64,000 bases of DNA from Paenibacillus sp. AN1007 (GTDB lineage: Bacteria > Bacillota > Bacilli > Paenibacillales > Paenibacillaceae). Location of the stretch: assembly GCF_040702995.1 (NCBI RefSeq), contig NZ_CP159992.1:5504501-5568500 (forward strand). Reading direction: 5' to 3'. The position numbers were made by a program, and so were the translations under genes. This document shows, in pieces, positions 45,021-51,899 of the stretch. Position 1 is the stretch's first letter; each line of letters opens with the position of its first letter. The notes under the pieces were generated by a model, which saw only the letters and a program-made list of their open reading frames with translations, made no database searches and was not told the DNA's origin.

Positions 45021-45203
45021 ATGAACAACTTCTCGATAGGGAAATGGCTTATGTATATTGGGATACTCTTGTTTGCTATAGGTCTATCCTTCATCATTAT
45101 CAAAGAACTTGCTCCACATGTAATTCTGGGAATCATTTTAATGATTATTGGGGTTGTATTTAATCTTATATCAGTCATTTACAAAAAAAGAAGCCGGGAC
45201 TAA
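45021..45203 (+). CDS. Small two-helix membrane protein
   Basis: 60 residues: two hydrophobic helices (LMYIGILLFAIGLSFIII and VILGIILMIIGVVFNLISVI) and a basic tail KKRSRD. AGAAAGGGGAAAG precedes the ATG. It converges on the cysteine-rich peptide genes and shares their terminator. An immunity-type role next to a bacteriocin-like operon is possible but purely contextual. Confidence 0.7.
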   Translation: MNNFSIGKWLMYIGILLFAIGLSFIIIKELAPHVILGIILMIIGVVFNLISVIYKKRSRD

Positions 45204-45213
45204 GCCCGGCTTC
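45183..45213. terminator. Bidirectional terminator
   Basis: GAAGCCGGG (45190-45198) and CCCGGCTTC (45205-45213) with a 6-nt loop; the stop codon of the small membrane protein lies inside. On the minus strand it is followed by TTTTTTTG. Confidence 0.9.
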
Positions 45214-45223
45214 ACAATCAAAA

Positions 45224-45799
45224 TTAGCAATCAATACCCAGTCCAACCAGACACCCTGCACAAGCTGCTGCCCCAGCTCCAGTCCAAATTGCTCCACATG
45301 CTACTGAACAAAATGCCTTTAACCAAAGTGGTAGACCCTCAAACCCTGTTTGCAAACAAGATAGATCGAAATTAGCTGTAATTTGCCCTTCCACAGGAAC
45401 AGGGAGACCATTCACCTGTGTTTCAACGTATTGATTATACTGATAAACCCCCTTGACCTCATGCGTTTCTTCCGCATTAGAAAAGGCTAGTGAGAATCCA
45501 TGTTCAATTTTCTCAATTGTCATCACCTTAATCTTTTTTATAATTTGTTGCACATCATAGTACACCGCAACAAATTTATTGACTGTGCCCGTCTCTTGAT
45601 AGATCGGAATCAAAAGCGTTTTTGTTGCAATACCTCTAAAATAGTGCCATTCTGCTTCATTCAATTTAAGCGAATATTTAGCTGCCAGCTCTTTATACTC
45701 ATTATTAGTACTCAAATGCTGAACAAAGGAGTCGTTAATTTCTACTTTTGCAGTCGTATGGAATTCCTCTTTTGGTAAAATATTTACATTTTCAATCAT
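45224..45799 (-). CDS. Bacteriocin-precursor-like protein 1, Cys-rich C-terminus
   Basis: 191 residues; ATG 45799 has GGAGG 7 nt upstream. Residues ~1-145 are a soluble, charged domain (EWHYFRGIATKTLLIPIYQ, KFVAVYYDVQQIIKK). The last ~45 are hydrophobic and hold six Cys, ending in AACAGCLVGLGIDC. The following adjacent gene ends almost identically (VCAGCLVGFGIDCV). Cys-rich hydrophobic C-terminal peptides released from a larger precursor are known from halocin C8, whose N-terminal part gives immunity; the architecture here is similar. No signal peptide or double-glycine leader is visible. Function inferred only. Confidence 0.75.
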   Translation of the reverse strand: MIENVNILPKEEFHTTAKVEINDSFVQHLSTNNEYKELAAKYSLKLNEAEWHYFRGIATKTLLIPIYQETGTVNKFVAVYYDVQQIIKKIKVMTIEKIEHGFSLAFSNAEETHEVKGVYQYNQYVETQVNGLPVPVEGQITANFDLSCLQTGFEGLPLWLKAFCSVACGAIWTGAGAAACAGCLVGLGIDC

Positions 45800-45832
45800 A
45801 TCAATACCTCCAATATTAGATAATTTGAACAA

Positions 45833-46417
45833 TTAAACACAATCAATACCAAATCCAACCAAACATCCGGCACACACTACACATGCTGGAACAATAGCAC
45901 CAAAGCAACTAGCACATGAACCGCCGCAGGCTGCCGCAGCATACCAAGGTAAGTTATCCCATTGCTTCGCCAAACAATCAGCCAAGTCAAATGCAGTCAC
46001 ATCGCCAGTTGCTGCACGTTCATATTGGATAAGTTCATATTCACTATTAAACGTCCCCGAAGCTTTGAGATTACCTTCAAGGTCTTCATAGGTCAGCTTT
46101 AGGTTCTCGCTGTAATCCATTATGAAAAGCACTACCTTCATAATTTTTTCTTCATCGGCGCTAACTGATACGGTAACATACGACTCAATCTCACGATTCA
46201 AAACAGGAACTGAAATAGTGTAGTATGTTCCACCGCGATAAACGTGTTTATTAATGTTGGCTAAATCAAGTTGATTGAATCTCATATACTTCTTTACGTC
46301 CAACCGATCAAAGATTTTTTTAACAATAGAATCTTCTTCGGACAATAAAGTAGCCGTATGAAATCCTTCGTCATATGCCAAGTTGTTTTGAATTGCTTTA
46401 ACGAATTGGTTTTGCAT
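45833..46417 (-). CDS. Bacteriocin-precursor-like protein 2, Cys-rich C-terminus
   Basis: 194 residues. Residues ~1-150 parallel the neighbour's N-terminal domain in layout (YYTISVPVLNREIESYVTVS, then KVVLFIMDYSENLKLTYEDL). The C-terminal ~45 residues are hydrophobic with eight Cys (ACGGSCASCFGAIVPACVVC then AGCLVGFGIDCV). First gene of a two-gene operon; the stop is 33 nt before the next start. Its promoter is probably the minus-strand face of the 54-bp palindrome at 46536-46589. Confidence 0.75.
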   Translation of the reverse strand: MQNQFVKAIQNNLAYDEGFHTATLLSEEDSIVKKIFDRLDVKKYMRFNQLDLANINKHVYRGGTYYTISVPVLNREIESYVTVSVSADEEKIMKVVLFIMDYSENLKLTYEDLEGNLKASGTFNSEYELIQYERAATGDVTAFDLADCLAKQWDNLPWYAAAACGGSCASCFGAIVPACVVCAGCLVGFGIDCV

Positions 46418-46535
46418 TCATAATCACCCATTCCTCTTATTTTTAGTAAGCAAAAATACAAAATGCTTTAGAGTTTTATTAAGGGTTGTAACAATACATA
46501 TGAACCCCTCACATGCACTGTTCACTGTAAAGCTC

Positions 46536-46589
46536 TAACCACACAATATCATATTGCGTAACGTTACGCAATATGATATTGTGTGGTTA
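46536..46589. promoter_or_regulatory. Perfect 54-bp palindrome at a divergent promoter
   Basis: Two 27-bp arms with no mismatch and no loop, centred between 46562 and 46563 on GCGTAACGTTACGC. Each face offers TTACGC-AA-TATGATATT, which reappears at four other loci of the island. It lies between the Cys-rich peptide operon (minus, start 46417) and the gene at 46615 (plus), so it can drive both. The start codon at 46615 is 26 nt from its edge. Confidence 0.85.
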
Positions 46590-46614
46590 AGAAAATATTT
46601 TAGGAGGTTTTTTT

Positions 46615-46872
46615 ATGGATGATCAACGATGTCAAGAAAAGTTGATGAAGTGTATACAGTCTGTTCACTACGCAATTATGTCGTATGCAAATTGCTTATG
46701 TGAAGAAAGAACTGAAACAGACAAAGAAATTTTCTTCAAGTTTGGCGAGGAGTTATCATTACAATTAAAAGAACTCCGCGGACTTTACAAAGAGCTTTAT
46801 GGACCGGATCCCCTGGAAGGCCATCATCCAATTCCAACAAAATGTCAGTGTGACCGTAACAACGCTCGCTAG
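46615..46872 (+). CDS. Small cysteine-containing protein of unknown function
   Basis: 85 residues, six Cys (two as NCLC and two as KCQC), a helical middle (KFGEELSLQLKELRGLYKEL) and no membrane segment. AGGAGG lies 8 nt before the ATG. Transcribed divergently from the bacteriocin-like operon from the shared 54-bp palindrome, so co-regulation is likely. No family recognised; metal binding is possible because of the paired cysteines. Confidence 0.75.
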   Translation: MDDQRCQEKLMKCIQSVHYAIMSYANCLCEERTETDKEIFFKFGEELSLQLKELRGLYKELYGPDPLEGHHPIPTKCQCDRNNAR

Positions 46873-46884
46873 AACGAAGAAAGG

Positions 46885-46912
46885 CGCTTCTGGAATCCAG
46901 AAGCGTCTATTC
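46885..46912 (+). terminator. Terminator after the 46615 gene
   Basis: CGCTTCTGG and CCAGAAGCG with a 3-nt loop, then TCTATTCT, beginning 13 nt after the stop codon. Confidence 0.75.
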
Positions 46913-47592
46913 TATACCCAGCCTATAGCTAATTAGGGCGTTCATGACGTTACCCTAGCCTTTTTCTTTCCTACAGGTCTTGAGATCTGTAAGAGGCGGT
47001 ACAGGAAGTTAGAGAATCTAAAAACTGGCTAATATATGCTTCTATTCTTACTACAGTTCAAATTACCTCTCTCATTAGAGTCCTCTTCCATACTCCTTGT
47101 TCATATATTTAAACGGTAGAAATTGAAAAATATTGCTTTGTTGAATATTCGATGTAAAGTCTAATTCAACTTGCCTTACGATCCAGATATGACATCATAA
47201 GCGTAGTTCATTGAAGTTCAAGTTGAGAGAACTAACTAAAATCGGAACTTACTTTAACATTCTCATCTTAGGTGATTTGTTCTCGCAATATACCCACGTT
47301 TACCAAACCGTTCCTTTATTAGCACCATTGATTTCAACCACCTCCACCTGGTTAAATCAGGCAGAATATTAAAAACAAATACCTCCTAAATTAGTTCGGT
47401 TCTTTGCTTTATATTTTTTCTTCTTGGAGCTAGTAGTAAACTTGTCCTGAACTAAGTTACTTCAGCAACACAAAAAGCCCAAGCGGAATATTTCCACCAG
47501 GGCACATCAACCCTCATATATGAATTGTTATGCTCTACCCATTTTGTGGCTTTAAGTTAACTTTATAGAAATAAATACATAAGTATAGCGTT
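46913..47592. other. Gene-poor stretch with possible relics
   Basis: No convincing gene. Positions 46985-47020 resemble 44566-44607 (see there). A 21-codon frame on the minus strand (about 47340-47275) has GGTGGAGG before an ATG but is too short to support. The rest is AT-rich. Confidence 0.35.
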
Positions 47593-47615
47593 GCGTTACG
47601 CTGTATGATATTATG
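47593..47615 (+). promoter_or_regulatory. Island promoter motif, copy 2
   Basis: GCGTTACGCTGTATGATATT followed by ATG-like bases; near-identical to the motif face of the 46536-46589 palindrome. The upstream bases AGCGTTGCGTTACGCT are a quasi-palindrome. It points toward the gene at 47881, about 265 nt away, leaving a long untranslated leader or an unseen small gene. Confidence 0.65.
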
Positions 47616-47880
47616 GTAAAGTAGATTATAATTCCAATTAATACTTGTTTTTAGTTTTAAAGACACATAATTCTTTTTATTTACAAAATATCTTAAATAA
47701 AGTCAATATTGTAACCACATAAATCGAAACATATCTCTCGTTACAAACGTAAAAATTATACTTCTGTGGAATTAACATCCTCAAAACGAGAATAAATGTT
47801 TGGTGTACAAACATGGTAAAAGAGGCGGTATTTAAATATCAAAGGGGGTCCCTTGCCTTATGTTAGTTTTTTAAAAAAAA

Positions 47881-48141
47881 TTGCTCGATATCTCTTCCGA
47901 TGTAAAGCAACATATCAAGGCGATCATGGATGCAAGTCCAACTTCTCAATTTGATTGTCATGTAACAACAGAGTTCCCTAATATCTATGTTTATCTGATT
48001 GAAGACAACCTGTCAGAAAAATATTCTATTTTTCATGCATTTTCGTATGACAATGTTGGTCTAGATTATTCCTACCAATGTTTTCCTATTAACCAAATTC
48101 ACAGAATGCACGAATTTATTTTGAAGGCTAACCTTGGTTAG
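47881..48141 (+). CDS. Unrecognised small protein, start uncertain
   Basis: 86 residues if it begins at TTG 47881, but no ribosome binding site precedes that codon. Five codons further upstream an ATG (47860) has GGGGG ~11 nt before it and is in the same frame, but a TAA at the junction of a T6-A8 tract separates them. So the gene may be slightly damaged, or use slippage at the homopolymer, or start at TTG. The protein (VKQHIKAIMDASPTSQFDCH, IYVYLIEDNLSEKYSIFHAF) looks like a small alpha/beta domain of no known family. Confidence 0.5.
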   Translation: MLDISSDVKQHIKAIMDASPTSQFDCHVTTEFPNIYVYLIEDNLSEKYSIFHAFSYDNVGLDYSYQCFPINQIHRMHEFILKANLG

Positions 48142-48150
48142 CCTTTTTTT
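48124..48150 (+). terminator. Terminator shared by converging genes
   Basis: AAGGCTAACC-TT-GGTTAGCC followed by TTTTTTTTT-like run. Both the plus-strand gene (stop 48141) and the minus-strand gene (stop 48128) end inside the stem. Confidence 0.85.
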
Positions 48151-48298
48151 CATTTATTACACGTTCATATTCTTCTTCTATTGTTTTAGAAAGTAGCTCT
48201 GTTGCTGTCATATTTAGCTTTTTAGCGGCTGTAGCTAATTGAGCTTTTATATAGACTGGTACGTCATAATGAAATTTAACCTTATTTCCATATGCCAT
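48128..48298 (-). CDS. Small ribbon-helix-helix-like protein 1
   Basis: 56 residues from ATG 48298 (AGGAG ~11 nt upstream, within the end of the preceding gene). Layout is a short strand (KVKFHYDVPVYIKAQLATAA) followed by two helices (LNMTATELLSKTIEEEYERV), the Arc/MetJ-like pattern. The second half resembles the C-terminus of the protein encoded just upstream (SATQLLIRIIENKYQEII). Probably a dimeric DNA-binding protein or antitoxin-like regulator. Confidence 0.65.
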   Translation of the reverse strand: MAYGNKVKFHYDVPVYIKAQLATAAKKLNMTATELLSKTIEEEYERVINEKKANQG

Positions 48299-48306
48299 TG
48301 ATTTAA

Positions 48307-48678
48307 TCACTCCTGTCCTATAATTTCTTGATATTTATTTTCAATGATACGAATCAGTAACTGAGTCGCTGATATTTCTTGTAATGCCGCTGCCTCAATT
48401 AGTTTTTCCTTAATTTCAGGCTGAAACTCATAAGGTAATTTTAGCTTTGGTTCAGCCATACGACCATCTAGTGTTTTTTCTGCATCCAAAGCAAGTTTTA
48501 CTAAATAATCTAAAGTTGTATCATTAGATACTTCTCTCCCATACTTGGGTAATACACGTTTTAAATAATTTTTTAAAGCTTTCTGATTCTCCTCCGGTAT
48601 TTCTATCCCAAACTGCTCCTCATTTATTTTAATATCACAATCGACCATCAATCCAAATAAGTTGATACTGTACTTCAT
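48307..48678 (-). CDS. Ribbon-helix-helix-like protein 2 with N-terminal extension
   Basis: 123 residues from ATG 48678 (AAAAGGAGGG 5-6 nt upstream). The N-terminal ~75 residues are a charged domain of unknown type. The last ~45 (YEFQPEIKEKLIEAAALQEI, SATQLLIRIIENKYQEI) repeat the ribbon-helix-helix-like pattern of the next gene, whose start lies 9 nt after this stop. The promoter motif at 48700-48722 sits directly upstream. Confidence 0.65.
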   Translation of the reverse strand: MKYSINLFGLMVDCDIKINEEQFGIEIPEENQKALKNYLKRVLPKYGREVSNDTTLDYLVKLALDAEKTLDGRMAEPKLKLPYEFQPEIKEKLIEAAALQEISATQLLIRIIENKYQEIIGQE

Positions 48679-48699
48679 ATTTACCCTCCTTTTATAACT

Positions 48700-48722
48700 A
48701 TGGATATTATATAGCGATTCGT
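48700..48722 (-). promoter_or_regulatory. Island promoter motif, copy 5
   Basis: On the minus strand ACGAATCGCTATATAATATC, aligning with the RCGTTACGC-TATRATATT motif, with a clean TATAAT -10 and the start codon of the 48307-48678 gene 22 nt further on. Confidence 0.6.
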
Positions 48723-48771
48723 AACCCCTCACAATATAACATTATCGCATTTTCTGTAACTAATTTCTATT

Positions 48772-48978
48772 TTACAGCTTTAAGCCTAGTAAATCTGAAA
48801 AAATAGCATTTCCAATTTCTTTATGATTAGCTATTAAACTATGCGTAGCCAATACAACCAGCTGGGATTGGGATAATCCTGTTTCTTTTGATATCCGCAG
48901 TAAATCTGTTCTAGCATTTTCAGGGAGATACACAGTAAGCCTAGTAGGCTTATCTTTCTTTTCCATTTCCATTTCCAT
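48772..48978 (-). CDS. CopG-like ribbon-helix-helix protein 3
   Basis: About 68 residues. RLTVYLPENARTDLLRIS is the DNA-contacting strand and first helix, ETGLSQSQLVVLATHSLIAN the turn and second helix. The N-terminus is coded by three ATGGAA hexamers, so the exact start (48978, 48972 or 48966) is open; AGGG and AAGG precede it. Probably a small repressor. It is transcribed away from the palindromic motif at 49054-49079. Confidence 0.75.
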   Translation of the reverse strand: MEMEMEKKDKPTRLTVYLPENARTDLLRISKETGLSQSQLVVLATHSLIANHKEIGNAIFSDLLGLKL

Positions 48979-49053
48979 TTCCTTCACCCTAACATTAATT
49001 ATTATAACATATATATTAGACTATAATAACATATAATATGCGTTAAATAAATA

Positions 49054-49079
49054 TATATAGCGTAACGTTACGATATATA
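49054..49079. promoter_or_regulatory. Island promoter motif, copy 3 (divergent palindrome)
   Basis: CGTAACGTTACG is a perfect 12-bp palindrome, extended to 26 bp with a single mismatched pair by ATATAT arms. The plus face continues TATATAATATAATA toward the YvrJ gene, the minus face TATATATTTATT toward the CopG-like gene. Confidence 0.7.
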
Positions 49080-49113
49080 ATATAATAAGGTTAAAGAAGG
49101 GAGGTTTCTGCTC

Positions 49114-49326
49114 ATGAATCTACAGGATATTATTCAGCTAATCGGAAATGTTGGATTTCCTATTGCTCTTTGTCTCATCCTTCTTCAATCTATACTGGTT
49201 AAATTTAACAAACAGATGGATGGATTAGAGAAGCGATTGGCTCAGCTTGATAAGACGATCAATATGATGGTAAGAACGTTTGATACTAACGTATCAAACA
49301 CTAGTCGCCAGGAAGAAAAAGGTTGA
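49114..49326 (+). CDS. YvrJ-family small membrane protein
   Basis: 70 residues: one hydrophobic helix with the YvrJ signature (IQLIGNVGFPIALCLILLQS) and a coiled tail (KQMDGLEKRLAQLDKTINMM). GGGAGG lies ~9 nt before the ATG. YvrJ of B. subtilis is next to the sigO-rsoA genes; its job is unknown, and holin-like or membrane-anchor roles have been guessed. Confidence 0.8.
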   Translation: MNLQDIIQLIGNVGFPIALCLILLQSILVKFNKQMDGLEKRLAQLDKTINMMVRTFDTNVSNTSRQEEKG

Positions 49327-49411
49327 TGCAAACCTTGTCTTACGTGATTAACCGTTTTTTTCATTGTATTTATTTAAGAAAAACCAAATTACTACTTAAA
49401 AATGACAACAC

Positions 49412-49455
49412 AAAATAAGATGGATTGATGATAAAACATCGATCCATCTTATTTT
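49412..49455. terminator. Bidirectional terminator
   Basis: AAAATAAGATGGAT (49412-49425) pairs with ATCCATCTTATTTT (49442-49455), with GATG/CATC continuing the stem inward. A- and T-runs on both sides let it serve the YvrJ gene and the converging 49505 gene. Confidence 0.85.
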
Positions 49456-49504
49456 GAAATAACATAATAACATTTATCCTAACTCAAAAAAGGGAATGTG
49501 ATTG

Positions 49505-50215
49505 TTATGCCCAAGATGAAGGTTGAACTGCAACCATACTGTACACTGAGTTAGTTTTAGTATTGACTTTAGTCGTATTTGCCTTCATTTGGGATGATGT
49601 GCCAGAATCAAGGAGAATACCATTATCACAACCCAGAGCTTTTAATACCTTTCGGCAATCCCATGCAGAACCGCTTTTCAAATATAACATAGTTACTTTT
49701 TTTGTTGAGTAATTAAAGCCAATAGCAGTACGGTTTATTTTAGCACTATTCTCAAAGGAGTTAACAGACTGGGCATGTTCAACTGCAACACACTTATCAA
49801 TGTAAGCCTGTCTCTGCTGTGCTTCTGTTCCAGAAAATGTATCTGATAGATAAAGACCAATACCACCAATGGCCCAATTAATGCTTGATAATCCATAGTG
49901 AAAATCTTTGATTGCATTAAGTAGTGCAACACCACAGGTTGATCCACCGTAATTATAAGAAACTAAAGTGCTACGGCTATATAGTCCGTAGTTATTACTG
50001 GCCCCACTATCTCTAACTTGCACTCCACCTTGTTTTGCAGCAATACCTACAAGAGTTGAGCCAGAAAAAAATGTACCATTAATGCCAGAATACGATGATG
50101 CATACACTGAACCAGGAATGGATTGAACCGATACATCAGCTAAATCTGCAGTGATATAATGTACACCACTTACACCACCAGCCGTTACATTTCCACGATA
50201 TACTGCTTGTCCCAT
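49505..50215 (-). CDS. Phosphodiester glycosidase (NAGPA-like) domain protein
   Basis: 236 residues without a signal peptide. VSGVHYITADLADVSVQSIP, GINGTFFSGSTLVGIAAKQG and ALGCDNGILLDSGTSSQMKA are the conserved NAGPA-type blocks; the last normally reads DGGGSSQM. The mammalian enzyme uncovers mannose-6-phosphate; bacterial members are diverse, often on phages. Start ATG at 50215, AAGGTG upstream. Promoter motif copy 4 lies ~95 nt upstream. Confidence 0.8.
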   Translation of the reverse strand: MGQAVYRGNVTAGGVSGVHYITADLADVSVQSIPGSVYASSYSGINGTFFSGSTLVGIAAKQGGVQVRDSGASNNYGLYSRSTLVSYNYGGSTCGVALLNAIKDFHYGLSSINWAIGGIGLYLSDTFSGTEAQQRQAYIDKCVAVEHAQSVNSFENSAKINRTAIGFNYSTKKVTMLYLKSGSAWDCRKVLKALGCDNGILLDSGTSSQMKANTTKVNTKTNSVYSMVAVQPSSWA

Positions 50216-50307
50216 ATATATTCACCTTTTCTAATAATTTAATTTAAGAAGAGGGAACTATCTTAAGTTTCGTCCCTCAACGAAATTCAGATAGTTTCTT
50301 ATAAACA

Positions 50308-50330
50308 CATAATATAGTATAACGTATCGT
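50308..50330 (-). promoter_or_regulatory. Island promoter motif, copy 4
   Basis: Minus strand reads ACGATACGTTATACTATATT then ATG, aligning with the other copies; preceded by GCGTT. Points toward the NAGPA-like gene. Confidence 0.6.
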
Positions 50331-50469
50331 AACGCAATATTATACTGCGAATTTACTCCTTTTTATTTTGTTTGTATTCCAGAATTAAACCAAAACGTTT
50401 AATTTTTGTTATTATTTTGAAACATATCAAGCCACATAACCGTTTATTATGTATTACTAAAGGAAGGCG

Positions 50470-50640
50470 GTAGTAAACTCCAGAACAATGGCTCAACTGC
50501 AACCATAATATTTATAGCTCCGGAGCTACTTCCCTTGATTGCATTAAAACTAAAATCATTGCATTCATTTATCGGAATCAAGGAAAACACCACTATCACA
50601 ACCAATTCCCTTGGATATTTAATGTTATTCTGCGAAATAT
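50470..50640 (-). pseudogene. Broken partial copy of the NAGPA-like gene
   Basis: On the minus strand a short frame reads GIGCDSGVFLDSD, matching ALGCDNGILLDSGT of the intact gene, and further bases match its last codons (GCAACCATA, ATCAAGGA, CACCACTATCACAACC on the plus strand). Several stops and shifts follow. Only the C-terminal part is left, so this is a degraded duplicate. Confidence 0.75.
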
Positions 50641-50658
50641 TTTATGGAGATGATTAAG

Positions 50659-51243
50659 ATGAAATTTCAAAAAAGTATTATTAGTGTAATTGCGATTCTA
50701 TCTGTAGCCCTCTCTTCTGGATGTGGGCAAAATGAAAGTCAAGAGAAAATTAGTAATAATCAAGAGATGGTGAATACAACAAACAACTCATCTCCGGATA
50801 AAGTAGGGAGTAAAACAATTTTATTTAACAAAGAATTTAGTCAAAAAGAAACGGAACTTTCAACTTTTAAAGAAGGTGTATTTATTGACTTATCTACTTA
50901 TGTAAAAGACTTATTCACTAAGGATATAGCTGAAAAAATTCAATATAATATGAATGCTATTGTTAAACATGATCAAACAAAATTTAAAGAAAATATGCTT
51001 GATGAAGATTCTATAAAAGTCAATCTGGATTGGTTTAAATATAAATATGAAGATGGTGTTAAATTCGAATTCAACGAACTAAATGGAATCACTTATGATG
51101 AAGACGCAAAACGTATACAAGTAGTTGTAACTTTCTATAGAAATATAAAAGATGAACGAGTGGAGCAAGGAGTTCTTACCTACTCATTATTGAAAGAAAA
51201 GAATAGCGGTACATGGCTCATCGCAACATTAGATGGTAATTAA
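50659..51243 (+). CDS. Putative lipoprotein of unknown function
   Basis: 194 residues from ATG 50659 (GGAG 9 nt upstream); an ATG five codons earlier has no such site. Signal peptide with lipobox LSSGC, an Asn/Ser/Lys-rich linker, then an alpha/beta domain with DLSTYVKDLFTKDIAEKI and IQVVVTFYRNIKDERVEQG. AT-rich like the rest of the island. Family not recognised; surface-exposed location is expected. Confidence 0.75.
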   Translation: MKFQKSIISVIAILSVALSSGCGQNESQEKISNNQEMVNTTNNSSPDKVGSKTILFNKEFSQKETELSTFKEGVFIDLSTYVKDLFTKDIAEKIQYNMNAIVKHDQTKFKENMLDEDSIKVNLDWFKYKYEDGVKFEFNELNGITYDEDAKRIQVVVTFYRNIKDERVEQGVLTYSLLKEKNSGTWLIATLDGN

Positions 51244-51307
51244 TTCAAGTAATAACTAAATAAACTTTTTTTATCTATTCGGTCCTCCGCCAAAAACATA
51301 TTGGCAC

Positions 51308-51343
51308 AAAAAGACGAGGCAGAAGAATCTCTACATCGTCTTT
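51308..51343. terminator. Stem-loop between island and the following genes
   Basis: AAAGACGA pairs with TCGTCTTT, with an inner GAG-GCAGAA hairpin; on the minus strand it is followed by TTGTG after a T5 start. Serves the minus-strand small genes. Confidence 0.65.
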
Positions 51344-51453
51344 GTATCCTGTCTTAGCGTCTTCATGACCTGTTCCAGCTTTCCATACTCCTCACCCTTT
51401 AATAAAATAAATAAAGGGCTTTCAAGTTGCTCTTTTCTACCTATTTGTCCCAT
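51331..51453 (-). CDS. Possible 40-residue protein
   Basis: Frame reading ESPLFILLKGEEYGKLEQVM then KTLRQDTKTM, plausible as a helical peptide or as the end of a decayed gene. No ribosome binding site stands before its ATG; a GTG four codons earlier is another start. It follows the small membrane protein gene by 16 nt. Kept because its codon use looks protein-like, but doubtful. Confidence 0.3.
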   Translation of the reverse strand: MGQIGRKEQLESPLFILLKGEEYGKLEQVMKTLRQDTKTM

Positions 51454-51469
51454 TGGAGACCACACCGAT

Positions 51470-51661
51470 CTACTTGTTACGCCGGGCTTTCGTCATTCGG
51501 TTGAACATAATCAAAGCCACAACAATCATGGCAAGCATCGCTATATTGCTGGACACCTCTTGCGACAATCCAAACAGCATACACACATTGGTCACCAGCC
51601 CTCGCACGATCAATGCTACAACAATCAGCAGAATCGGACTTAAATAATTGTATCTTTTCAT
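51470..51661 (-). CDS. Small membrane protein
   Basis: 63 residues from ATG 51661, GGGG ~11 nt upstream; an in-frame ATG at 51700 is an alternative. Two hydrophobic helices (LSPILLIVVALIVRGLV and NIAMLAMIVVALIMFN) and a basic C-terminal KARRNK. Function unknown; membrane orientation cannot be told with certainty. Confidence 0.6.
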   Translation of the reverse strand: MKRYNYLSPILLIVVALIVRGLVTNVCMLFGLSQEVSSNIAMLAMIVVALIMFNRMTKARRNK

Positions 51662-51745
51662 CGTTTGCCACACCCCTACCCCATTGTTCTGTTTTACCAT
51701 GATCCCGTAATTCGATCATAACAGCCTGTCCCTCCGGTTACAACA

Positions 51746-51771
51746 AAAGGACACCGCAAGCAGTGTCCTTT
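51746..51771 (-). terminator. Terminator after the permuted GH3 gene
   Basis: AAAGGACAC and GTGTCCTTT with an 8-nt loop, followed on the minus strand by TTTTGTTG. Confidence 0.85.
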
Positions 51772-51899
51772 GTTATCATCCATGCAATCGTTTTATCGCT
51801 GCATTGTTGCACTTCTACTTAGAAAGAGACCCTAGTGCATGCATGTGCCAATCCATTTACATATCGCCTTTTATATCGCACGTACACCGTACACCTAAC

